Source: Gemmatimonadaceae bacterium (GTDB lineage Bacteria; Latescibacterota; UBA2968; UBA8231). Taken from it: DNA of 25,546 nt. The position numbers were made by a program, and so were the translations under genes. The notes beneath the pieces are model-generated. The model had not been told where the DNA came from. It did not search any database and was given only the letters and a program-made list of their open reading frames with translations. The stretch lies in assembly GCA_002726335.1 (NCBI GenBank), contig PBSR01000122.1, positions 1 to 25,546 on the forward strand. The letters are read 5' to 3'. How positions within the stretch are numbered: the first letter of the stretch is position 1; each line of letters starts with the position of its first letter. Positions 15,681-22,329 of the stretch are shown here, in pieces.

Positions 15681-15847
15681 CTAGAGCCTCGCGGCGCAAG
15701 TAGGGCGGATTATATAGGCGTCGAGGCGCCCGGGTCGCAAGGCGCGCGAGTGATGCGTATCAGTGGGATACACAGAGCGAGCGCAACGCCGCGAGCCGGG
15801 ATGCATCGGCGCCTATAAACCGTAGGACTTGCGCCGCGAGGCTCTAG
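15681..15847. repeat. 167-bp palindromic (MITE/REP-like) element
   Basis: The ends are perfect 21-bp inverted repeats (15681-15701 and 15827-15847). Inside, 15702-15720 pairs imperfectly with 15810-15826, and the arms continue to match with mismatches to an apex near 15757-15771 (GTATC and GATAC around AGTGG). The whole could fold as one long hairpin. The motif GTAGGGCGGATTATAT near the left end resembles REP-type repeats. No open frame, no clear target-site duplication. It occupies the centre of the only gene-free stretch over 300 bp (15547-15883), between divergently transcribed genes; the rest of that gap shows nothing beyond the start region of each gene. Confidence 0.8.
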
Positions 15848-15883
15848 CGAACGACCGTACACCCTTGCTGAGGATCCATCTCT

Positions 15884-16885
15884 ATGACCGACGTTCTCTA
15901 CGTCGCCATCGGCGGCGATCAACCGCGGCTGGCCTGTTACCCCATCGACGGCAACGGCATCACGGAGCCAGCTGACGTCGTCGCCCTGCCAGGCGCCCCC
16001 GCAGATCTTGCGGCGTCACCCGACAGACGATTCCTCTACGCTGATGTCAACGTCGATGGCACCCATCAGTACCTGAGCTATAGCATCGATGGGGCTTCGG
16101 GATCGCTAACGCGTCTGGGATCACCCGCCCACGTTGGACCCTACCCCTGCTATCTCCGCGTCGACAATACGGGGCGCTGGTTGTTGGCCGCGTACTACTC
16201 CGACGGCATGGTCACGGTACATGCCATCGGCGAAGATGGCGTCGCTGGCGAACGGGTGCAGCAGCTCGAGACGGCGAAGAAGGCACACTTCATTCAGACC
16301 GATGCCGCCAACCGGTTCGCCTTTACCCCACACGTAGGCGACGAGAACGCGATATGGCAGTTCCGTTTTGACGAGAGCAACGGACAGCTGACGCCGAACG
16401 AGCCGCCGAAGGCCTCCCCGGAGCCGGGTCAGGGACCACGACACATGTGCTTCCACCCGAACGCACGGTTCGCCTTCAGCAACGGCGAGCAGGGCTCTTC
16501 CGTCACCGCCTGGGACTACGATGCGGTCGCCGGCACGCTGCGGCCCGGACAGACGCTGTCCACCTTGCCCGTCGACTGGGTCGGCGACAACACCTGCTCA
16601 CAGATCAATATCTCACCGGATGGCCGCCGCCTCTACTCCTGCAACCGGGGCCACGACAGCCTTGCCGGCTTTGCCGTCGACGCCGACACCGGCGGCCTGA
16701 CAGCCCTCGGTACCTGGGACACCCACGGTACGCCGCGACCACTGGCCATCGCGCCGGACGGCAACACGCTGTTCGTCGCCGGATCGAAGCTGCGTGTGTT
16801 CCACGTGGCAGCCGATGGCGCCTTGCAGATGCTGCGCGACCTGGACCCCGGTCCCGTCGCCTGGGTCCTGGCGGTGCGCACGTGA
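15884..16885 (+). CDS. Lactonase-family seven-bladed beta-propeller protein (PF10282-like)
   Basis: 333 residues, no signal peptide, so probably cytoplasmic. AGGA lies 9 nt before ATG 15884. Repeated blade motifs: LAASPDRRFLYADV, CYLRVDNTGRWLLAAYYSDGMVTVHAI, KAHFIQTDAANRFAFTPHVGDENAIWQFRFD, GPRHMCFHPNARFAFSNGEQGSSVTAWDYD, QINISPDGRRLYSCNRGHDSLAGFAVD, and PRPLAIAPDGNTLFVAGS. This pattern is typical of the 6-phosphogluconolactonase/YbhE-type lactonase family, whose members hydrolyse sugar lactones, though many are unverified. Its stop overlaps the next start (GTGA), so the propeller and the PHP hydrolase are made together. Confidence 0.9.
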   Translation: MTDVLYVAIGGDQPRLACYPIDGNGITEPADVVALPGAPADLAASPDRRFLYADVNVDGTHQYLSYSIDGASGSLTRLGSPAHVGPYPCYLRVDNTGRWLLAAYYSDGMVTVHAIGEDGVAGERVQQLETAKKAHFIQTDAANRFAFTPHVGDENAIWQFRFDESNGQLTPNEPPKASPEPGQGPRHMCFHPNARFAFSNGEQGSSVTAWDYDAVAGTLRPGQTLSTLPVDWVGDNTCSQINISPDGRRLYSCNRGHDSLAGFAVDADTGGLTALGTWDTHGTPRPLAIAPDGNTLFVAGSKLRVFHVAADGALQMLRDLDPGPVAWVLAVRT

Positions 16886-17757
16886 GGCGGAATCCCTATG
16901 CCGGCACCGGCACCTGGGTGCGCGGCAGCTTCCACGGTCACTGCGACGAAAACTCCGGTTGTTCTTCCGTCCCTCTGGCCACGAGCGTGCACGACTACCA
17001 CGCCCTCGGGGCCGGCTTCGTCACCCTTACCGACCATGACGTCATCACCGACCTGACACCGCTGCAGACCCGGTACCCGGATCTGGCCTTCATCCAGGGA
17101 TTCGAATACAGCTCCCGTGAGAATGTCGTCTTTGCCGGACCCGGCGTGAGGCCACTCTACGAGCTGCCTCTCGAAGAGGCCCTGGCGCAGGCCGGTGACC
17201 TGCTCACCATGGTCTGCCACCCGCAGCCCATGGGCGCGGCGCTCGAATACTGGACCCGGGCAAAGCTGGCGGCCCTGGGCACATGGCCGACTGGACTCGA
17301 GATCTACAACGGTCACTACGGAACCGCCGCCGGTCGGGCCGTGGGCCGACAGCCCTACTACGCCGATTTCTGGGACGAGCTGCTCACCGCCGGTCATCGA
17401 CTGTGGGGCTTCGCCAACGATGATTTCCACGATCCCGGAGATTTCGCCAACGCCTTCAACATGGTGCTGGTAGACGACGTCTCACCGGCCAGCATCATCG
17501 CCGCCGCCAGGGCGGGCCAATCGTACGCCTCGACGGGGATTCTGTTGGAGGAAATGAAGGTGGAGGGATCGCGGATTGCGGTGCGGGTCAGCCAGCCCTG
17601 CGCCGGTCGCTTCATCGGTCCGGGCGGTGTGACCCTGGCCCACGACGCCGGCACTGCCTTCGAGTACAGTGCCGGCCATGAGGAGTACGTGCGGTTCGAG
17701 GGTGAGAGCGACGAGGGGCGCATCTTCCTGCAGCCCTTGTTCCGGGAACACGACTGA
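16882..17757 (+). CDS. PHP-domain metal-dependent hydrolase
   Basis: 291 residues from GTG 16882, which overlaps the upstream TGA. The frame is open far upstream inside the propeller gene, but that part is a shadow. Metal-ligand motifs of PHP phosphoesterases in order: H18-x-H20 (SFHGHCDE), D51-H52-D53 (LTDHDV), E75 (QGFEYS), H113 (VCHPQP), H145 (YNGHYG), and D180-D181-x-H183 (ANDDFHD). These support a tri-metal site for hydrolysis of a phosphoester, phosphonate or similar ester. A small beta-rich C-terminal portion (about 225-291, IAVRVSQPCAGRFIGPGGVTLAHDAG) follows. No signal peptide is present. The partner propeller suggests a sugar-derived substrate, but that is inference. The gene converges with the second UroD-like gene, 24 bp apart. 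Confidence 0.88.
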   Translation: MRRNPYAGTGTWVRGSFHGHCDENSGCSSVPLATSVHDYHALGAGFVTLTDHDVITDLTPLQTRYPDLAFIQGFEYSSRENVVFAGPGVRPLYELPLEEALAQAGDLLTMVCHPQPMGAALEYWTRAKLAALGTWPTGLEIYNGHYGTAAGRAVGRQPYYADFWDELLTAGHRLWGFANDDFHDPGDFANAFNMVLVDDVSPASIIAAARAGQSYASTGILLEEMKVEGSRIAVRVSQPCAGRFIGPGGVTLAHDAGTAFEYSAGHEEYVRFEGESDEGRIFLQPLFREHD

Positions 17758-17781
17758 CCACCGACACGAGCCCGGGGGAGG

Positions 17782-19035
17782 TCAGTTCCCCACGACTGTC
17801 GCACCTGTCAGTTCGCAGGCGATGTCGTTCCATTCCCACAGCCTGGCCGGCTCGTAGCGCACTGTGCTGATGTCCTTGAGAATCAGCTCCACCGGGCATC
17901 CGTGGCGATCGCAGGCGTCCAGCGTCTGCTGCAGATCGGCGCGAACGACATCGGCATCCCACTCCTCCACGGCCAGCAGTGCCGGCGACGGCTTGCGTGA
18001 AAACACGTAGTCCCCACCGATCGCTTCGGCCCCCGCCTCGACATCGACGAAGGGGCTCATGGAGATCTTGCGCACATTGGGTACCGCGCGGATCAGGGGC
18101 ACCTTGTGTTCCAGGGGTTCGCAGCAGCCATAGTAGCCCAGACCGAAACGCTCGAACCAGCGCACAGCGTAGTCGAGCCAGAACTCCTTGTGCATGCTCG
18201 GGGACACCGACGAGAAGATCTGCGCCATGCCGTAGGTCCACACGTCCTTCGCCCGCGGGCTCACCGGATCGAAACCCTCGGCCGGCAGCTCGTCGGACCA
18301 GGCGCCGGTGCAGTGTATGAGGGCCGGCGGCAGCCCGAGCAGGCCCTGCGCCTCGAGCTGATCCAGGATGTCCAGAGCCACCTCGGTGAACTGCGCCATC
18401 ACCTTGTGCGAGAAGTCGGGCCTGTCGACGAGGTCCCACAGCACCTGTTCGGCGCTGCGCCAGGTGACGATACGGTCGTACGCGGCAAAGACCGGTGTCG
18501 TGCCCTGCAGGCGCACGCCGAGAATGCCGTCGAAGACCTCGAGGGCCCGCTCCTCCGCCAGCTTGGTGGCCTCCTCGTCCAGTGTGACCGTCTGCTTCTT
18601 TACCTTCTCGTACAGCTCCTCGTCGTTGGTGATCTGATCGATGTAGAGATGGCCCACCACGTCGTTGTTCGGATCGCTGACAGCGGTGTGCTCCTTGGTG
18701 ACCGGTCCAAACCCGGCGCCGTGAATCGCCTTGGGTACATCGAGGATCGGCTCGACCACCATGTCGCCGGGAATGTGGTGCCACTTGTATAGGGTGCGGC
18801 GAAGTTGCTGCTCGACGCCCCGGCTCCAGGGATCGGTGGTGCGCAGCAGCAGCTCATCGTCCACGTCCATCTCGTGCCATGGAATCTGGTCGATCATCAC
18901 CATGGGCCGGTTTGGCTGCAGGCCGTTGAGGGCCTTCCAGCAGGAGATGGTCTCCTGCTGTTGCTGCAATGCGGCGATATCGGCGATCTGCTGTCCGAGC
19001 TCACGCAGAATCTGACGGTCGAGGGTGCTTACCAT
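17782..19035 (-). CDS. Uroporphyrinogen decarboxylase-like protein, copy 2
   Basis: 417 residues from ATG 19035 (MVSTLDRQILRELGQQIADIA), preceded by AAGAGAGA; the frame continues 80 codons upstream as low-complexity proline-rich shadow. Members of this divergent subgroup begin with a helical N-terminus (AALQQQQETISCWKALNGLQPNRPMVMIDQIPWHEM). The barrel shows LIHCTGAWSDELP, VWTYGMAQIFSSVSPSMHKEFWLDYAVRWFERFGLGYYGCCEPLEHKV (adjacent cysteines and a His in the place where related methyltransferases bind zinc), VRKISMSPFVDVEAGAEAIGGDYVFSRKPSPALL. It shares only the fold with copy 1 (10049-11125). Function unknown; a zinc-dependent methyl or alkyl transfer is possible. Transcribed away from the secreted Gly-rich gene. 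Confidence 0.87.
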   Translation of the reverse strand: MVSTLDRQILRELGQQIADIAALQQQQETISCWKALNGLQPNRPMVMIDQIPWHEMDVDDELLLRTTDPWSRGVEQQLRRTLYKWHHIPGDMVVEPILDVPKAIHGAGFGPVTKEHTAVSDPNNDVVGHLYIDQITNDEELYEKVKKQTVTLDEEATKLAEERALEVFDGILGVRLQGTTPVFAAYDRIVTWRSAEQVLWDLVDRPDFSHKVMAQFTEVALDILDQLEAQGLLGLPPALIHCTGAWSDELPAEGFDPVSPRAKDVWTYGMAQIFSSVSPSMHKEFWLDYAVRWFERFGLGYYGCCEPLEHKVPLIRAVPNVRKISMSPFVDVEAGAEAIGGDYVFSRKPSPALLAVEEWDADVVRADLQQTLDACDRHGCPVELILKDISTVRYEPARLWEWNDIACELTGATVVGN

Positions 19036-19159
19036 GGGATCTCTCTTCGGTTGTCGGTGATGTCCATGAGTCCAATTGACTGGAAATCCGGCACTCCGCA
19101 CAAGCCTGCAGGCTGTGGCTGTTCTATATTGAGGAGCACTCATCACCAGGAGCAACGGC

Positions 19160-19573
19160 ATGACACGGACCACGAAGATTCTCATCGCAGCGGTTGCGGT
19201 TTCTCTCCTCGCCCTGAGTCTTGCCTGGGCCCAGCCCGGAGGGCGGCGTGGTGGCGGCGGTGGTGGCGGCGGCATGTCCGCAGAACAACTCTTCGGCTAT
19301 CTGGCCTTGAGCCCGGACATCATGCTCAACGATGAGCAGGTGCTCAATGTGCGCCACGCCCTGCGCCCGAGCTATGCGGATCAGCTGGCGATGCGTGACG
19401 CCATGCGCGGTGGCACCCTCGACTTCCAGGAAGTCCGAGAGACCATGGCCGACATGCAGAAGGACATGATCGCCGCCGTGAGCGGCTCGCTGTCGAAAGA
19501 ACAGAACGAGACGTTGAAGGGCGCCATGGCCCGGATGGGCGGCGGTGGCCGTCGGGGTGGAGGCGGCCGTTAG
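19160..19573 (+). CDS. Small secreted Gly-rich protein with an LTxxQ-like helix
   Basis: 137 residues with a strong signal peptide (MTRTTKILIAAVAVSLLALSLAWA, then QPGG). AGGAG lies 7 nt before the ATG. After the signal come a glycine-rich tract (about 27-38), a helical middle (SAEQLFGYLALSPDIMLNDEQVLNVRHALRPSY ... VRETMADMQKDMIAAVSGSLSKEQNETLKGAMARM) and a second Gly/Arg-rich tail. The 'LSKEQNETL' segment is like the LTxxQ motif of CpxP/Spy-type periplasmic proteins, but the match is weak. It is the first gene of a four-gene plus-strand run; its end overlaps the next reading frame. Confidence 0.8.
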   Translation: MTRTTKILIAAVAVSLLALSLAWAQPGGRRGGGGGGGGMSAEQLFGYLALSPDIMLNDEQVLNVRHALRPSYADQLAMRDAMRGGTLDFQEVRETMADMQKDMIAAVSGSLSKEQNETLKGAMARMGGGGRRGGGGR

Positions 19574-20534
19574 CAGTTTCAGCGTCAGGGCCGCCGTATT
19601 GGCGGCCTGCTTCGGGTCGGGCTTCATCGCCACTGGGGCGCGAGGCGAGATTCAGCAGATCGTCACCGAGCTTCCCGGCGGCGCCTCTCTCGCCATGGTC
19701 TGGGTCGAGCCAGGCGACTTCCGCATGGGCGACCTCGACGAGTTCGACGGATTCGACCGGTTCGACGAGGACGACGGGTTCGATGAGTTCGATGAGTTCG
19801 ACGAAGACCATATTGAGCAGGACCCCCGCACGCCGGATCAGCTTCCCGAGCATCCGGTGGTGATCACCGAAGGGTTCTGGCTCGGACGCTTCGAGGTGAC
19901 CCAGGCGCAGTGGGAATCGGTCATGGGGACTCGCCCGTGGGAGGGACAGCCCTCGACCGATAGCGACCCGAACCGGCCCGCCGCCTTCATTTCCTGGAAC
20001 GACGCGCAGAGCCTTGTCGTGCGACTGAACCAAGCTGCCGGGGACTCGCTCTACAGGCTGCCGTCCGAGGCCGAATGGGAATACGCCTGTCGCGCCGACA
20101 CCGAGTCCTGGTGGTCCTTCGGCACCCAGTCATCAAAGCTGGCAGATCATGGCTGGTACGAACGGAACGGCTGGGAGATGGGCGAACGCATCGGGCTTCC
20201 TGTCGGCGCCAAGCTGCCCAACCCCTGGGGCCTGTTCGACATGCACGGCAACGTCAGGGAGTGGGTGCAGGACTGGTATGGAGAGGACTACTACGAAGAC
20301 GCCCCGGAACGCGATCCGCGGGGTCCGGTCCTGGGCAGCAGCCGCGTGCTCCGCGGTGGCGACTTTGCCAGCACGGCCGAGTTCGTGCGCTCGTCATGGC
20401 GATTCTCGGCGCGCCCCGGTGCCGCCAGCATCTTCTTTGGTGTGCGCCTGCTGGCCAGGCGCGATCCTTCGACACTGATCCAGTCGATGAACTGGGGTCA
20501 GGCGAAAACCCGCCGACAGGGAGACAGGCGGTGA
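19545..20534 (+). CDS. Secreted SUMF1/formylglycine-generating-enzyme-fold protein, catalytic cysteines absent
   Basis: 329 residues from GTG 19545 (or GTG 19557); both overlap the preceding gene. Signal-like N-terminus (VRAAVLAACFGSGFIATGARG). The SUMF1 fold is plain: MVWVEPGDFRMG, EHPVVITEGFWLGRFEVTQAQWESVMG, PAAFISWNDAQSLVVRLNQ, YRLPSEAEWEYACRA, NPWGLFDMHGNVREWVQDWY, SSRVLRGGDF, and FFGVRLLARR. The paired active-site Cys of true formylglycine-generating enzymes, expected after RGG, is missing (ASTAEFVRSSWRFSARP), so sulfatase activation is unlikely. An insertion of about 25 Asp/Glu/Phe residues (64-89) separates the first strand from EHPVVI. Its stop overlaps the dehydrogenase start (GTGA). 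Confidence 0.88.
   Translation: MAVGVEAAVSSFSVRAAVLAACFGSGFIATGARGEIQQIVTELPGGASLAMVWVEPGDFRMGDLDEFDGFDRFDEDDGFDEFDEFDEDHIEQDPRTPDQLPEHPVVITEGFWLGRFEVTQAQWESVMGTRPWEGQPSTDSDPNRPAAFISWNDAQSLVVRLNQAAGDSLYRLPSEAEWEYACRADTESWWSFGTQSSKLADHGWYERNGWEMGERIGLPVGAKLPNPWGLFDMHGNVREWVQDWYGEDYYEDAPERDPRGPVLGSSRVLRGGDFASTAEFVRSSWRFSARPGAASIFFGVRLLARRDPSTLIQSMNWGQAKTRRQGDRR
19737..19808 (+). repeat. In-frame tandem repeat (GAxTTCGA type) encoding an Asp-Glu-Phe tract
   Basis: Imperfect repeats of GACGAGTTCGAC, GATTCGACC, GATGAGTTC and similar sit inside the SUMF1-fold gene. They code for a D-E-F-D / G-F-D pattern and keep the reading frame. Such a tract is prone to length change by slippage and might bind Ca2+. 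Confidence 0.6.
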
Positions 20535-21547
20535 AAGCAGCACAATACCAGGGCAACCGCACGATCACCATCGGCTCGAGTCACCCCGTGGCTCCCGGTG
20601 AGGGGGAGGTCCGACTGGACGTCGCCTACTGCGGCATCTGTGGCACCGACATCCACATCTACCACGGTGCCATGGATCAGCGCGTCCACCGTCCCCTGGT
20701 CATCGGCCATGAGGCGTCGGCCACCGTTGTCGATATCGGTGCTGGTGTCGCCGGTATCGCTGTGGGCGACCGCGTCGCCGTGCGTCCCATGTTCTTCGGT
20801 GAGCCGTCCCCCTTCGACAAGGGTCATCCCCACGTCGGCAAGAACCTGAAATTCATCGGCATCGATATGCCCGGTGGCATGCAGTCTTCATGGACAGTAC
20901 CGGCCTATACGCTCCACGCCCTGCCCGACTCCCTCGAGATGGCTCACGGGGCCATGATCGAGCCGGCAGCCGTCGCCTGTCACGACGTTCGTCTCGGACG
21001 TGTGCAGGCGGGTGAGACCGTCGTCGTCATCGGCGGCGGTCCCATCGGCCTGCTCATCGCTCTGGTCGCCGGGCAGATGGGTGCTCGCGTCATACTCTCC
21101 GAAGTCAACGACTCGCGCCTGCAGCTGGCGGCGGGACTTGGCATGGACGTCGTCAACCCGGCGCAGCAGGATCTTGCGGGCACCGTGCAGGAGCTGACAG
21201 ACGGGGCCATGGCGGATTGCGTCTTCGAGGTCTCCGGATCAGCCCCTGGCGTCGAGGTCATGACGGAACTGCCCAACGTGCGCGGCCGGATCGTCATGGT
21301 CGCCATTCACCCGGAACCCAAGCCGGTGAACCTGTTCAAGTTCTTCTGGTCCGAGATCCAGCTCATCGGCGTCCGTCTCTACGAGGAGGAAGACTTCGAC
21401 AGGGCCATCCAGCTGGCGGCGAGCGGCTGCCTGCATCTCGACCGACTGATCACGCAGATCCAGCCCATCGACGAAGTGCAGCAGACCTTCGAGACGATTG
21501 ACTCCAACCCGGACGGGATCAAGTATCTCATCGACTGCAGATCATAG
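20531..21547 (+). CDS. Zinc-type alcohol/sugar dehydrogenase (MDR family)
   Basis: 338 residues; GTG 20531 overlaps the upstream TGA, with GGGAG 7 nt before. The open frame continues upstream through the SUMF1 gene as shadow. Catalytic zinc site: C37 (YCGICGTD), H60-E61 (GHEAS) and E144 (MIEPAAV). The Rossmann nucleotide loop is GGGPIG (168-173). The four-Cys structural zinc loop found in most threonine/sorbitol-dehydrogenase relatives is replaced by a Cys-free stretch (88-118, MFFGEPSPFDKGHPHVGK ...). Oxidises a secondary alcohol of a sugar or sugar acid with NAD(P)+. It precedes the KduD-like gene by 10 bp, so the pair probably acts in one pathway. Confidence 0.9.
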   Translation: MKAAQYQGNRTITIGSSHPVAPGEGEVRLDVAYCGICGTDIHIYHGAMDQRVHRPLVIGHEASATVVDIGAGVAGIAVGDRVAVRPMFFGEPSPFDKGHPHVGKNLKFIGIDMPGGMQSSWTVPAYTLHALPDSLEMAHGAMIEPAAVACHDVRLGRVQAGETVVVIGGGPIGLLIALVAGQMGARVILSEVNDSRLQLAAGLGMDVVNPAQQDLAGTVQELTDGAMADCVFEVSGSAPGVEVMTELPNVRGRIVMVAIHPEPKPVNLFKFFWSEIQLIGVRLYEEEDFDRAIQLAASGCLHLDRLITQIQPIDEVQQTFETIDSNPDGIKYLIDCRS

Positions 21548-21557
21548 GACGACACAC

Positions 21558-22325
21558 ATGAATCTACCCGAGCTGTTCGACCTCAGTGGCAAGACAGCGC
21601 TGGTCACCGGCTGCCGTCGCGGCATCGGCAAGGCCATGGCGCTGGGACTGGCCGAAGCTGGCGCCGACATCATCGGCGTCTCGGCGTCCCTGGAAGCTGG
21701 CAGCGATATCGAAAAGGAGGTCCAGGCCCTGGGACGCTCCTTCGCTCACTATGGCTGCGACTTCGCCGATCGCGAGGCGGTCTACGCCTTCGTCGCCCAG
21801 ACGAAAGCAGACCATGCACGGATCGACATCCTCGTCAACAACGCCGGCACGATCCTGCGACAACCCGCCGTCGAGCACTCTGACGAATACTGGGACAAGG
21901 TGATCGAGGTGAACCTCAGAGCCCAGTTCGTCCTCACGCGCGAATTCGGCAAGGACATGGTGGCGCGCGGCAGCGGCAAGGTCATCTTCACCGGTTCTCT
22001 GCTCAGCTTCCAGGGGGGGATCACGGTTCCGGGATACGCCGCCAGCAAGGGCGGTATCGGCACCCTGACCATGGCCTTCGCCAACGAGTGGGCCGCTCAC
22101 GGGGTCAACGTCAACGCCATCGGTCCGGGGTACGTATCGACGGACAACACCGAGGCCCTGCGCAACGACCCGGAACGACGGCAGGCGATCCTGGCCCGGA
22201 TCCCCGCCGGGTGCTGGGGTGAACCAGACGATTTCCGCGGGCCGGCGGTCTTTCTTGCCTCAGATGCTTCTCGCTACGTGCACGGCACGACGCTGATGGT
22301 CGACGGCGGTTGGATGGGGCGGTGA
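21558..22325 (+). CDS. kduD: KduD-like short-chain dehydrogenase (2-dehydro-3-deoxy-D-gluconate 5-dehydrogenase)
   Basis: 255 residues from ATG 21558 (AGGAC upstream). SDR landmarks: TGCRRGIG (17-24), NNAG (94-97), N119, S147 (FTGSLLSFQGG), Y160-x3-K164 (PGYAASKGG). Resemblance to E. coli KduD is close at characteristic sites: VTGC at the start, MLSFQGGI/VPGYAASK, ANEWAAHGVNVNAIGPGYVSTDNTEALR, ILARIPAGCWGEPDD, MVDGGWMGR. KduD reversibly oxidises 2-keto-3-deoxygluconate at C5 to 5-keto-4-deoxyuronate in pectin and uronate catabolism. The family also includes gluconate 5-dehydrogenases and 2-deoxygluconate dehydrogenases, so the substrate needs testing. Last gene of the plus-strand cluster; 4 bp from the convergent DUF362 gene. 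Confidence 0.85.
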   Translation: MNLPELFDLSGKTALVTGCRRGIGKAMALGLAEAGADIIGVSASLEAGSDIEKEVQALGRSFAHYGCDFADREAVYAFVAQTKADHARIDILVNNAGTILRQPAVEHSDEYWDKVIEVNLRAQFVLTREFGKDMVARGSGKVIFTGSLLSFQGGITVPGYAASKGGIGTLTMAFANEWAAHGVNVNAIGPGYVSTDNTEALRNDPERRQAILARIPAGCWGEPDDFRGPAVFLASDASRYVHGTTLMVDGGWMGR

Positions 22326-22329
22326 ACGC

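Noticed and set aside
15681..15847. The palindrome as a bidirectional terminator
   Set aside because: It lies between divergent, not convergent, genes, lacks T tracts, and is far longer than a terminator stem.
19036..19275. 80-codon upstream extension of the second UroD-like gene (proline-rich)
   Set aside because: It is antisense to the signal peptide and Gly-rich tract of the secreted protein at 19160-19573.
20075..20530. N-terminal extension of the zinc dehydrogenase frame by about 152 codons
   Set aside because: It is out-of-frame SUMF1 sequence; GTG 20531 has a good ribosome-binding site and overlaps the upstream stop.
19545..20534. Annotation as an active sulfatase-activating formylglycine-generating enzyme
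   Set aside because: The catalytic Cys pair after the RGG motif is missing and no sulfatase is encoded in the window.
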